Below, piece by piece: positions 23,187 to 30,628 of a DNA stretch of 32,954 nucleotides (the first letter of the stretch is position 1; every line of letters begins with the position of its first letter). The stretch comes from Candidatus Moranbacteria bacterium UBA2206 (lineage in GTDB: Bacteria > Patescibacteriota > Minisyncoccia > Moranbacterales > UBA2206). The DNA is taken from contig DCUU01000042.1 of NCBI GenBank assembly GCA_002328565.1, positions 2,368 through 35,321 of the forward strand, read 5' to 3'. Made by a program: the position numbers and the translations under genes. A model generated the notes under the pieces. That model saw nothing but the letters and a program-made list of their open reading frames with translations, did no database searches and was not told the DNA's origin.

Positions 23187-23217
23187 AAATACGTATTATA
23201 ATACGTATTTTATTTTT
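23187..23217 (+). terminator. AT-rich hairpin after the sigma/exporter unit
   Basis: AAATACGTATTATAATACGTATTT is described here as two 12-nt halves, AAATACGTATTA and TAATACGTATTT, that are perfectly complementary, followed by TATTTTTC. Likely a terminator of the preceding unit. Confidence 0.55.
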
Positions 23218-23260
23218 CTTATATTGAGTTTTTTATTACCCTGTGCTATATATTAATGAT

Positions 23261-23349
23261 GCGCTTATAGCTCAGTGGATAGAACGTCTGGTTGCGGTCC
23301 AGAAGGTTCCGCCAAAGGCGGATAAACTCCGGTTCGAAACCATAATATA
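23261..23349 (+). pseudogene. Decayed tRNA-Arg copy with palindrome in the variable loop
   Basis: The 5' two thirds match the intact tRNA-Arg at 23370 almost base for base through the anticodon arm (TCTGGTTGCGGTCCAGA). The variable region then carries CCGCCaaaGGCGG, the T arm is reduced to GGTTCGAAACC, and no strand complementary to the acceptor GCGCTTA follows. It cannot form a normal tRNA. Confidence 0.8.
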
Positions 23350-23369
23350 AGTTTTGTTAAAAAAATAAT

Positions 23370-23442
23370 GTCCTTATAGCTCAGTGGATAGAGCGTCTGG
23401 TTGCGGTCCAGAAGGTCGCAGGTTCGATTCCTGCTAAGGACA
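23370..23442 (+). tRNA. tRNA-Arg(GCG)
   Basis: Acceptor GTCCTTA/TAAGGAC with A73, D arm GCTCAGTGGATAGAGC, anticodon arm TCTGG-TTGCGGT-CCAGA giving anticodon GCG, and T arm GCAGGTTCGATTCCTGC. CCA is not encoded. C35 and A73 fit arginine identity. G34 in place of the usual A34 (ACG) is notable. Confidence 0.88.
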
Positions 23443-23481
23443 CACCTTTAAATTTTATCTCTTTTATCTTATACTTAGTTT

Positions 23482-25617
23482 ATGCTAGACATAAACACTT
23501 CACTAAAATCTGTCCCCCGTATCACGCCTAAATATATCCGTGTTTTGGAAAAACTCGGACTTTTTACGGTCAAAGATTTACTATTATATCTTCCTTTTCG
23601 TTATGATGATTTTTCTAAAATCGTTCCCCTCTCAAATGATTTTGTTGGGCAAGCCATCACAACCTCCGGCAAAATTATAAAAGCCAAAAATAATCGCCTC
23701 TTTCGCCGAAAAATGACCATCACAGAAATCATTCTTGAAGATCCAAACGGATTTCAACTAAAAGCAGTATGGTTCAATCAACCTTACATTCTGGAAAATT
23801 TTCCTGTCGGCTCCACTGCAAGATTTTCTGGAAAACTTGGACTCAACGGAAAATATTTTTCCATGAGTAATCCCGCTTTTGAAAAATCCTCTCGCGACAC
23901 AACCAATACAGGACGCCTTGTCCCAATCTACAGTGAAACTTCCGGCATCACTTCCAAATGGATTCGCTGGCAGATAAAAACCCTGTTGCCTCTAGCTAAA
24001 AATATACCAGATATTCTACCAGAAGAAATTCGAAAAAAATATAATCTATTTGATATCTATACCACTCTCTCGCAAATTCATTTCCCTGATGATATAGAAA
24101 AACTCATTCGCGCTCAAAAAAGAATGGCCTTTCAAGAAATGTTTCTAGTGCAAATTAGAACTTTGGAAATTAGAAAAAACTGGGGAGAAAAAGATTCCAA
24201 CAAAATAAAATTTGATGAAAAATTAATTAAAAAATTTACACTCGAATTGCCTTTCAAGCTCACTGACGCTCAAAGGAAGGCAACTTTTGAAATTTTGAAA
24301 GATTTAGAAAAACCACGCCCTATGAATCGATTGCTTAACGGTGATGTTGGATCAGGCAAGACAATTGTCGCCACTATTTCCGCCCTACAAACAGTTTCCG
24401 CCGGATACCAAGTAGCTATAATGGCACCCACAGAAGTCTTAGCTCGTCAACACTTTCTGTCATTTTCAGAACTTTTTAAGAATTATAATTTTAATCTTGC
24501 GCTACTAACAAGTTCATATAAATTGACGTGCGGTGGAGGTTCGACCTCCATTATGGAGGCCGAACCTCCAAAAAATATAGTTCGCGAAAAGCTTTTATCA
24601 GAAATAAAAACTGGAAAAATTAATCTCGTTATTGGCACTCATGCTCTCATTCAAAAAGATGTTAAGTTTAAAAACCTAGCATTAGTTATCATTGATGAGC
24701 AACATCGTTTCGGCGTTGCGCAACGCGCAACGCTTCAAAGTGAAACTATGAACATCGATGATGGGAATATAAAAGCCATCCCCCATCTGCTCACTATGAC
24801 TGCCACTCCGATTCCGCGAACGCTGGCCATTGCCTATTTCGGCAGTTTAGATCTTTCAATTCTTGATGAGATGCCTAAAAATAGAAAACCCATTATCACA
24901 AAAATAATTACACCCATTGGTCGAGAAAAAATTTATAATTTCATTCGAAGCGAAATTAAAAAAGGCCAGCAAGCTTTTGTTATTTTGCCATTAGTTGAGG
25001 AATCAATTTCTGAAAGCATGGTCGATGTCAAAGCCGTCAAAGAGGAGCATGAAAGATTGTCGCAAGTTATATTTCCAGAATTCAAACTAGGACTTCTGCA
25101 TGGCAAACTAAAAGCCAAAGAAAAAGAAGGTGTGATGGAAGATTTTAAGAATAAAAATTTTGACATTTTAGTTTCCACTTCTGTGGTGGAAGTTGGCATT
25201 GATATCCCCAATGCTACTGTGATAGTCATCGAAAACGCCGAAAGATTTGGCCTGACTCAACTCCATCAATTCCGCGGACGCGTCGGACGAGGGAGAGAGC
25301 AATCTTATTGTTTTTTGTTTGCCAGAGGTACGGAACAAAAATCTTTGCTCCCTACACGTTTGAAAATAATGGAAAAAACCAACGATGGCTTTGAAATTTC
25401 CGAGCACGATTTGAAGCTACGTGGCCCAGGACAATTTTTCGGCACCATTCAATCAGGTTTGCCTGATATTACTATGGAAAATTTATCCAACATTAAACTC
25501 ATCAAATTCGCCCGCGCCGAAGCCGCATATTTATTAGAAAACGATCCCAAATTAAAAGGACATCCGCTATTAGCTGATGCCCTTAAAAAGTTTTCAGAAA
25601 AAATTCATTTAGAATAA
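23482..25617 (+). CDS. recG: ATP-dependent DNA helicase RecG
   Basis: 711-aa helicase that regresses stalled forks and processes branched DNA. N-terminal wedge/OB domain (about 60-150), Walker A GDVGSGKT (287-294), motif Ia APTEVLARQH, IGTHALIQKDV, DEQH box (405-408), TMTATPIPRTL and the C-terminal GRVGRG helicase motif plus the RecG LKLRGPGQFFGTIQSGLPD segment. All motifs intact. Residues 352-363 (GGSTSIMEAEPP) between motifs Ia and II come from a 37-nt palindrome shared with pilD. A terminator follows. Confidence 0.97.
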   Translation: MLDINTSLKSVPRITPKYIRVLEKLGLFTVKDLLLYLPFRYDDFSKIVPLSNDFVGQAITTSGKIIKAKNNRLFRRKMTITEIILEDPNGFQLKAVWFNQPYILENFPVGSTARFSGKLGLNGKYFSMSNPAFEKSSRDTTNTGRLVPIYSETSGITSKWIRWQIKTLLPLAKNIPDILPEEIRKKYNLFDIYTTLSQIHFPDDIEKLIRAQKRMAFQEMFLVQIRTLEIRKNWGEKDSNKIKFDEKLIKKFTLELPFKLTDAQRKATFEILKDLEKPRPMNRLLNGDVGSGKTIVATISALQTVSAGYQVAIMAPTEVLARQHFLSFSELFKNYNFNLALLTSSYKLTCGGGSTSIMEAEPPKNIVREKLLSEIKTGKINLVIGTHALIQKDVKFKNLALVIIDEQHRFGVAQRATLQSETMNIDDGNIKAIPHLLTMTATPIPRTLAIAYFGSLDLSILDEMPKNRKPIITKIITPIGREKIYNFIRSEIKKGQQAFVILPLVEESISESMVDVKAVKEEHERLSQVIFPEFKLGLLHGKLKAKEKEGVMEDFKNKNFDILVSTSVVEVGIDIPNATVIVIENAERFGLTQLHQFRGRVGRGREQSYCFLFARGTEQKSLLPTRLKIMEKTNDGFEISEHDLKLRGPGQFFGTIQSGLPDITMENLSNIKLIKFARAEAAYLLENDPKLKGHPLLADALKKFSEKIHLE
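24534..24570. repeat. Family B 37-nt palindrome inside recG
   Basis: Arms TGGAGGTTCGACCTCCAT and ATGGAGGCCGAACCTCCA around one base, one mismatch. Compared with the pilD copy there are five differences, four of them forming two compensatory pairs (C-G to T-A, A-T to G-C). Same reading frame in both proteins. Confidence 0.9.
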
Positions 25618-25623
25618 AAATAG

Positions 25624-25656
25624 AGGGCGACCAAATTTAATCAGTCGCCCTTTTTG
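25624..25656 (+). terminator. Terminator after recG
   Basis: AGGGCGAC and GTCGCCCT form an 8-bp stem followed by TTTTTG. A second small hairpin (TTCCGTG/CACGGAA, 25659-25675) may serve the opposing minus-strand gene. Confidence 0.85.
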
Positions 25657-25682
25657 TATTCCGTGTTTCACGGAAAAATTGT

Positions 25683-25859
25683 TTATCTGATTAACCTCTC
25701 AAGGCCGATTATCCGACCGATCTGACCAAGCGACCTTTGAATTTTTAAAGACCAGCGATCAAGCATGGGATCAACATTGATTTGCTGAATCTTAAGCCCG
25801 AGCTGACTAAGTGCCCTTTGAATTTTTAATGACCATTTGTCGAAAATATCATTGTTCAT
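25683..25859 (-). CDS. Small protein with a duplicated WSLKIQR motif
   Basis: 58 aa from the ATG at 25859. The start is decided by AAAGGAGG 9 nt upstream, rare in this window. It contains two related units about 27 residues apart, DKWSLKIQRALSQLG and DRWSLKIQRSLGQIG, both amphipathic helices; the DNA repeat is also visible. No known family recognised. It follows the zinc-ribbon gene by 25 nt and is probably co-transcribed with it. Confidence 0.7.
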   Translation of the reverse strand: MNNDIFDKWSLKIQRALSQLGLKIQQINVDPMLDRWSLKIQRSLGQIGRIIGLERLIR

Positions 25860-25884
25860 CTTTCCTACCCTCCTTTGATAATGA

Positions 25885-26124
25885 TTACGCGGAGAATTCT
25901 CCATTTTTACGACGATGCCCAGCCATTTCGGAAGCGTTTCTTAAAACCGAATTGACATTGGTGTCTGGAAATGAATCCATATTATATTCATTTCTGAAAC
26001 CACAATCGAGACACCGGAATGAACCACCATCTGAAACATCGGCCTTATACCGTTGACTCAAACAGCCCGCGCATTCCACAATTTGACCAGTGCGATATCT
26101 CTTTTCAGCAAATGGATCCGCCAT
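25885..26124 (-). CDS. Small zinc-ribbon-like protein
   Basis: 79 aa. Two CxxC pairs, C18/C21 (CAGC) and C38/C41 (CLDC), spaced as in a zinc ribbon, with a basic C-terminal part. AAGGAGG lies 9-10 nt before the ATG. It begins with MADPFAEKRYRTGQIVECAG. Possibly a nucleic-acid-binding or metal-site protein; function unknown. Codes together with the WSLKIQR gene under its own promoter. Confidence 0.75.
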   Translation of the reverse strand: MADPFAEKRYRTGQIVECAGCLSQRYKADVSDGGSFRCLDCGFRNEYNMDSFPDTNVNSVLRNASEMAGHRRKNGEFSA

Positions 26125-26177
26125 TTTATGACCCTCCTTAATTTTAAGGTTAATATTGATTGCAAAAGAATAAGCTT

Positions 26178-26206
26178 ATCCTAATCTATTATCTTTGTTT
26201 TGTAAA
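26178..26206 (-). promoter_or_regulatory. Promoter of the zinc-ribbon gene pair
   Basis: Minus strand TTTACA and TAGGAT with a 17-nt spacer, about 54 nt before the ATG. Weak -10 match but well placed between two genes with separate expression signals. Confidence 0.45.
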
Positions 26207-26208
26207 CA

Positions 26209-27354
26209 TTATGCATCAATCGCCTTTTGATACACCCCCAACATCTTCTCCGCGCAAACCGAAGCAGTAAAATTTATTCTGGCAATCCGCGCGGAAGTTT
26301 CGCCGAATTTTTTTCGCAGATCCGTATCATTAATCAATTTTAAAACCGCCTCTTCAAATTCGCCCTCATTTTCTTGCACTAAAAATCCATTCCCGTTGTT
26401 CAAGACTAAACTATTTATTCCAGTCGCCGAAACTGCCACAATTGGGAGCCCCATATACATCGCTTCAGTGATTATCATCCCCTGCGTTTCAGATTTAGAT
26501 CCATAGACAAAAATATCCGCACCGGCATAATAGTTTTTAATTTCTTCTCTTTTCACTTCCCCGCAAAAAATAACTTTTTCTGAAATATTTTCTTTCTGGC
26601 AAAATTTTTCCAAATCCTGTCGAAGATATCCATCCCCCGCTACTAAAAATTTAACCTTATTTTCTCGCAAAATATTCTTGAGCGATCGAAAAATAAATTC
26701 CACATTTTTTTCCGCTGTTAATCGGGAAACCATAAGCAGAACCTTTTCGTCATTTTTTATGTTATATTTTTCTCTTATTTTGTTTCTGCTAGCATTCTCA
26801 AATTCTTCCTCCAAAACTCCCGTGGCAATTGGAACTATATTTTTATTTGTCACTCCCCATTTTCGAATAATTGGAATAATTGAATCTGTCGGAACAATTA
26901 CGACGTCCGCCAAGTTAGCAAAATTAACCGCCTTGCTGATTATATAACCGGCCGAAATTTTTGCCGGAATAAATGGCACAAAATTAGTATATTGATCATA
27001 AAGCGTATGCCAAGTAAAAAACAGCGGAATCCCTTTCCTTCTCGCCCATTTCATCGCCACGCTTCCCAAAAGATTGGGGTGTTGAGCATGAATCACGTCT
27101 AAATTAAGATTTTTTATAATTTTATTTATTTTCCAAGAATATGGAACCGCCAATGGAAAACGGAATTTAATTTCAATGTCAATTGAAGGATAACGAAAAA
27201 CTCTAGGACTATTATCCTTATAACCCTTCCAATGTGGAGCAAAAATAAAAACTTCATGCCCTTGTTTTTCTAGTTCGCGTCGAAATGTCTCGATTGACCG
27301 CGTCACGCCATAGGGATTAGGCAAATAGTTATTAGTAAAAATTCCTATCCTCAT
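26209..27354 (-). CDS. Glycosyltransferase, family 4 (GT-B)
   Basis: 381 aa. N-terminal MRIGIFTNNYLPNPYGVTRS with the Gly-rich acceptor loop, DVIHAQHPNLLG, and the C-terminal donor domain with VLLMVSRLTAEKNVEFIFRS and the E-x7-E pair in SETQGMIITEAMYMGLPIVA, quoted in part. It resembles diacylglycerol glucosyltransferases and phosphatidylinositol mannosyltransferases, so a membrane glycolipid or cell-surface glycan product is likely (inference). Its ATG directly abuts the stop of the hydrolase gene. Confidence 0.9.
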   Translation of the reverse strand: MRIGIFTNNYLPNPYGVTRSIETFRRELEKQGHEVFIFAPHWKGYKDNSPRVFRYPSIDIEIKFRFPLAVPYSWKINKIIKNLNLDVIHAQHPNLLGSVAMKWARRKGIPLFFTWHTLYDQYTNFVPFIPAKISAGYIISKAVNFANLADVVIVPTDSIIPIIRKWGVTNKNIVPIATGVLEEEFENASRNKIREKYNIKNDEKVLLMVSRLTAEKNVEFIFRSLKNILRENKVKFLVAGDGYLRQDLEKFCQKENISEKVIFCGEVKREEIKNYYAGADIFVYGSKSETQGMIITEAMYMGLPIVAVSATGINSLVLNNGNGFLVQENEGEFEEAVLKLINDTDLRKKFGETSARIARINFTASVCAEKMLGVYQKAIDA

Positions 27355-28176
27355 TTAGTTTTTTTCAATAAATTTCAAAATATCTTCGAATATATGTTCG
27401 TTTTTAGTATCGGAAATAAAGGTATGATAAGCTTTGCTAATATATTTTTTTTCTTTGACTTTAGAACTTATTTTTTCATAAATTTTTTCCAAACCGTTTC
27501 TAGGGATAATAATGTCCCTATTTGATTGCATCACAAAGCAAGGTTGTGTAACTTTGGAAATTTCTTGTCGGGAAATTTTTATAAGATCAGCCACTTCTAA
27601 AACACTCTTGATTGGATATTTTTTATAGGAAATCATTCTAGTGACTAAGTATGGACTTCCAAAAAAAGGTGGGTAGAATTTCCAGCCATATTTTATGAAA
27701 ATATTTGCAAACCTTAGCACAGCTTTACCGAGCCTTTCAAATCTCACCGCATATGGCATCGCCATAAGAATAATGCCTGAAATTTTTGGCTTGTTTTTAG
27801 CTAGCATCACGGAAAGATTAGCACCTAGAGATGTTCCTGCCACATAAATCTCTTCGTGATTCTTAGCTAATTTTTCATAGGCTTTTGTCGCATCGCACAG
27901 CCAATCTTCCCAGTGAACATTTTCTAAATCTTTTGAAACCGTACCATGCCCACGAAGAAGTGGGCCTGAAACTGTATAGCCGTTTTCATTCAAATATTTC
28001 CCCAAGCGCCTAAGCTCATACGGCACAGATGTCCAACCATGCAAAAGCAAAACCGCCTTGCCATTAGTGCCAGGAAAATAAAAAGGTTCTTTTAATAAAC
28101 CATGTTCTTCTTCGTATAATTCTTTAGGGTCTGAGAATGGAACGTTCTTAACTTTATGATATATCTTATTTGTCAT
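27355..28176 (-). CDS. Alpha/beta hydrolase (carboxylesterase/lysophospholipase type)
   Basis: 273 aa. Oxyanion segment VLLLHGWTSVPYELRRLG, nucleophile elbow GTSLG (Ser), acid in NRDIIIP (Asp) and His in KAYHTF give a full catalytic triad. It looks like monoacylglycerol-lipase/carboxylesterase Est30-type enzymes. Co-transcribed with the following glycosyltransferase, which suggests work on lipids or glycolipids. Confidence 0.9.
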   Translation of the reverse strand: MTNKIYHKVKNVPFSDPKELYEEEHGLLKEPFYFPGTNGKAVLLLHGWTSVPYELRRLGKYLNENGYTVSGPLLRGHGTVSKDLENVHWEDWLCDATKAYEKLAKNHEEIYVAGTSLGANLSVMLAKNKPKISGIILMAMPYAVRFERLGKAVLRFANIFIKYGWKFYPPFFGSPYLVTRMISYKKYPIKSVLEVADLIKISRQEISKVTQPCFVMQSNRDIIIPRNGLEKIYEKISSKVKEKKYISKAYHTFISDTKNEHIFEDILKFIEKN

Positions 28177-28314
28177 ATTTTATATCCTACTACCTAAATC
28201 AAGTTTAGTAAATGACTGTTTTTTTATATGATTTTTCTCTTTTTATAAACATAAACCAGAAAATTATTTTTATTATTAGCTTTTTATGCTTTAATTATAA
28301 CTCAATTTTATAAA

Positions 28315-28355
28315 TAAAAAAACGGCCTGTATGCCCCTCTAAGCATACAGGCCGT
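28315..28355 (-). terminator. Strong terminator after the secreted orphan gene
   Basis: ACGGCCTGTATGC and its exact complement form a 13-bp stem with an 8-nt loop; on the minus strand it is followed by TTTTTTATTTA. Ends the 28366-28758 transcript. Confidence 0.93.
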
Positions 28356-28365
28356 GTGATGATCC

Positions 28366-28758
28366 TTATTCGTAGTCAAAAACGTATAGGATAGTTTGCG
28401 ACTCGTTCGTCGCGTAGCGAGTTATTCTTTTTATGGAATATTTATTCTCCTTTATCCCATAAGACTTTAAACCGAACTTAAACAACTCGGACAAAGAATA
28501 GCCGGTCACATTTGTCAATTTTTCTTCATCCCCCTCGATGATATATTGCCCGTAGGGAAGCGTGATCTTCCCTCCGCTTAAACGAGGTCCGGCTTCCATT
28601 TTTGTAATGACGTAAACCGGGATGCTTTTAAAATCAACCGAGCCACCACTCGATTGATCAAAAATTATCCCATGCTTGTCGTTGGCGTTGCACTCTGAAA
28701 TGCCTGTACAAAAAAAGATTGCCGACGTGATTAAAAATAACAACGTGCATTTTTTCAT
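28366..28758 (-). CDS. Secreted protein of unknown function
   Basis: 130 aa from the ATG at 28758, chosen because TAAGGAGA is 7 nt upstream; the ATG at 28764 would be only 1 nt from it. Signal peptide MKKCTLLFLITSAIFFCTGI with likely cleavage near SECNA. Mature part about 105 residues, no recognised domain (GPRLSGGKITLPYGQYIIEG). It has its own sigma-70 promoter, strong ribosome site and terminator, unlike its neighbours, so it is an independent, possibly transferred or highly expressed gene. Confidence 0.82.
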   Translation of the reverse strand: MKKCTLLFLITSAIFFCTGISECNANDKHGIIFDQSSGGSVDFKSIPVYVITKMEAGPRLSGGKITLPYGQYIIEGDEEKLTNVTGYSLSELFKFGLKSYGIKENKYSIKRITRYATNESQTILYVFDYE

Positions 28759-28818
28759 GATCATTCTCCTTAGTTTGGGTTATGGGGGTTTTCAGTTATT
28801 AAACAACGACGACCTTAA

Positions 28819-28847
28819 TCTATAGCACATAACACAATTCTAGTCAA
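28819..28847 (-). promoter_or_regulatory. Sigma-70 promoter of the secreted orphan
   Basis: Minus strand TTGACT, 17-nt spacer, TATAGA, with TGC before the -10 as an extended box. It overlaps the last codons of the DedA gene. Confidence 0.8.
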
Positions 28848-29457
28848 GATCTCCATTATCTCCATTTTTTTCCAAAAGTTTTTTCGATTGATAGCTTTTG
28901 TAAGTATTTACAAAAATAAAAGAGCCAATGGCCACTGCGAATATTAACCAGCCAATCCATTCAATATATTGTTTTATCTCTCGCCAGAGATAACCATAGA
29001 AATATCCCATCGCTACCAAAAATCCGCTCCAAACAATTCCACCTAAGAAAGAATATTTTATGAATTTCCTAAAATCCATCTTGACAATTCCAGCTGCAGT
29101 GAAAGTTGCCCAACAAAGTCCCGTAGTAGATTTCACTGCAAAAATTGTTTTTCCGCCGTGATGTTTAAAATATTTTTCCATTTTTAAAACTAACTTTTCA
29201 GTGATGCCAATATATTTTCCCACACGCCTCACAAAGCCTATGCCATATTTATAACCTAGACAGTAAAATATTATATCGCCGGCCATATCGCCAATTATTG
29301 ATAAAAACAAGACGACAAAAACATTAAACGCTCCAAGACTGGCCAGAAGCGCTGCAATAATTGTCGCTACTGGTCCTTCGATAATCATCAAAGGCAACAT
29401 AATGGCATAACCATAATGCGAAAGAAATTGAAAAATTTGTTGTCCTGTCTGATCCAT
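28840..29457 (-). CDS. DedA-family membrane protein
   Basis: 205 aa, VTT/SNARE-associated domain. Re-entrant motif PVATIIAALLASLGAFNVF, the GDMAGDIIFYCLGYKYG segment and KSTTGLCWATFTAAGIVKMDFRKF, quoted in part, are classic DedA. Several membrane helices. Family members flip undecaprenyl phosphate or phospholipids, which suits the lipid genes nearby. Its ATG lies 6 nt after an extended -10, so the mRNA may be leaderless. Confidence 0.93.
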   Translation of the reverse strand: MDQTGQQIFQFLSHYGYAIMLPLMIIEGPVATIIAALLASLGAFNVFVVLFLSIIGDMAGDIIFYCLGYKYGIGFVRRVGKYIGITEKLVLKMEKYFKHHGGKTIFAVKSTTGLCWATFTAAGIVKMDFRKFIKYSFLGGIVWSGFLVAMGYFYGYLWREIKQYIEWIGWLIFAVAIGSFIFVNTYKSYQSKKLLEKNGDNGDLD

Positions 29458-29460
29458 AGT

Positions 29461-29496
29461 TCAATTCTAGCAAAAATAAACAGGAAATGCTAGACT
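29461..29496. promoter_or_regulatory. Divergent promoter region of dedA and smpB
   Basis: TGCTAGAAT (minus, 29464-29472) and TGCTAGACT (plus, 29488-29496) are two extended -10 boxes facing away from each other. They lie 6 and 0 nt from the respective first ATGs, so transcripts would start at or just after the start codons. Confidence 0.6.
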
Positions 29497-29949
29497 ATGC
29501 ATATGGGTATTTTAGCTACAAATAAACGCGCCAATTTTGATTATACGATTCTAGAAAACTACGAGGCCGGCCTTGAACTCTTTGGTCATGAGGTAAAATC
29601 GATGAAAACCAAGCATGTGAGCCTCAAAGAGTCCTTCGTGACAATCCATGGCGCCGAGCTATATCTCACTAATGCCCATGTTCCACCCTATATTCACGCT
29701 GGGATAATCAACAATTACAATCCAACCCGCCCAAGAAAGCTTCTGCTCAAGAAATCAGAAATAAAGCATTTAATTGGAAAAGCTCGCACTCAAGGCTTGA
29801 CATTAGTGCCAATTAAATTATATACTAAAAGACGTCTCATCAAGCTAGAATTTGGCCTCGGGAAAGGTAAAAAGGAATACGACAAGCGAGACAAAATCAA
29901 GAAAAGAGAAGATGACAGGAATATCAGAAGAATTCTTAAGAATTCATAA
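29497..29949 (+). CDS. smpB: SsrA-binding protein SmpB
   Basis: 150 aa, partner of tmRNA in rescue of stalled ribosomes. NKRANFDYTILENYEAGLEL, GHEVKSMKTKHVSLKESFV, LTNAHVPPY and a C-terminal basic tail KKEYDKRDKIKKREDDR that enters the mRNA channel. Full length. An ATG at 29503 (MGILATNK) may be the true start if the -10 at 29491 is used. The tmRNA gene follows 98 nt downstream. Confidence 0.96.
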   Translation: MHMGILATNKRANFDYTILENYEAGLELFGHEVKSMKTKHVSLKESFVTIHGAELYLTNAHVPPYIHAGIINNYNPTRPRKLLLKKSEIKHLIGKARTQGLTLVPIKLYTKRRLIKLEFGLGKGKKEYDKRDKIKKREDDRNIRRILKNS

Positions 29950-29952
29950 GTT

Positions 29953-30032
29953 CCAAATCACAAACACCAAATATCAAAATATTTCGGATTTATGAAATTA
30001 TTTGTTATTTGAATTTTGTTATTTGGGATTTC
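29953..30032. repeat. AT-rich inverted repeat between smpB and tmRNA
   Basis: AAATCACAAACACCAAATATC at the left, listed as AAATCACAAACACC and CAAATATC, pairs imperfectly with GATTTGGGATTT-side sequence at the right. Same style as the intergenic repeats near the pilin genes. Confidence 0.5.
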
Positions 30033-30047
30033 CCGCGAAGCGGGTCG

Positions 30048-30433
30048 GGGGATGTTTGGTTTCGACAAGTTGTACGTTTAAAATATGCAAGCCGAGAATG
30101 GTAATCACTCGTTAAAATTTTACCAAATCAATAAGTGCAAACTTATTTTCAAAAGCAAAAACTGTGTTAGCGCAAGCTTTCTCAGCTAACTTTGCCTACG
30201 CTTTGGCTTAATTGCCGAGGCCATCGAACTATCCACTCCTAATAGATAGAGCTCGGTGTTATACATTAGGATAGCCAAAATTGCATTTTCTAGGCTTTTT
30301 TGGTAAAATTACACTAGAAAAAAGGTTGGGATATTTTGTTAGTTCATAACTTCCAATCTAAACAAACTAACTAAGCTTGTAGAGGATTTTAGATGAATAG
30401 CTTTGGACATGGGTTCAATTCCCATCATCTCCA
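30048..30433 (+). ncRNA. ssrA: tmRNA (ssrA)
   Basis: Acceptor GGGGATG pairs with CATCTCC (one G-U as in E. coli), T arm ATGGGTTCAATTCCCAT preceded by TTTGGAC, and the 5' TTTGGTTTCGAC signature. The resume codon is GCA at 30137 in the context ATAAGTGCAAAC, like ATAGTCGCAAAC in E. coli. The tag is 24 codons, beginning ANLFSKAK and ending SANFAYALA, with TAA at 30209. CCA is not encoded. Ribosome rescue with SmpB. Confidence 0.94.
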
Positions 30434-30475
30434 CAGTAGCAAAAGTCTTAAATTTTTATTTTAGATTTCTGCAGT

Positions 30476-30522
30476 GCGAGTTCCCTGCCTGCCGGCAGGC
30501 AGGGATTCTCGCCATCTCCACA
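30476..30522 (+). pseudogene. Extra tmRNA-like 3' end with palindrome in the T loop
   Basis: GCGAG and CTCGC form a T stem; TTC and ATT are the loop ends; a perfect 22-nt palindrome (CCCTGCCTGCC and its complement, 30483-30504) sits between them. CATCTCCACAG follows, identical to the end of the tmRNA. There is no upstream half. Confidence 0.7.
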
Positions 30523-30523
30523 G

Positions 30524-30605
30524 TTTACGAAAATACGAATTAAACGAAATTACTAATCCTTTTTGAATTTTATTCGTACTTTCGCCAAATTCGTACTTTC
30601 GTAAA
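30524..30605. repeat. 82-bp inverted repeat upstream of infC
   Basis: Left arm TTTACGAAAATACGAATT and right arm AATTCGTACTTTCGTAAA differ by one pair; a second CGAAA/TTTCG stem lies inside. It ends a few bases before the infC start region. Confidence 0.85.
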
Positions 30606-30628
30606 TAATAATTATTAACATAAAAACC

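Noticed and set aside
25168..25407. Open frames on the minus strand within recG
   Set aside because: They are shadows of a strongly conserved helicase gene and have no recognisable protein features.
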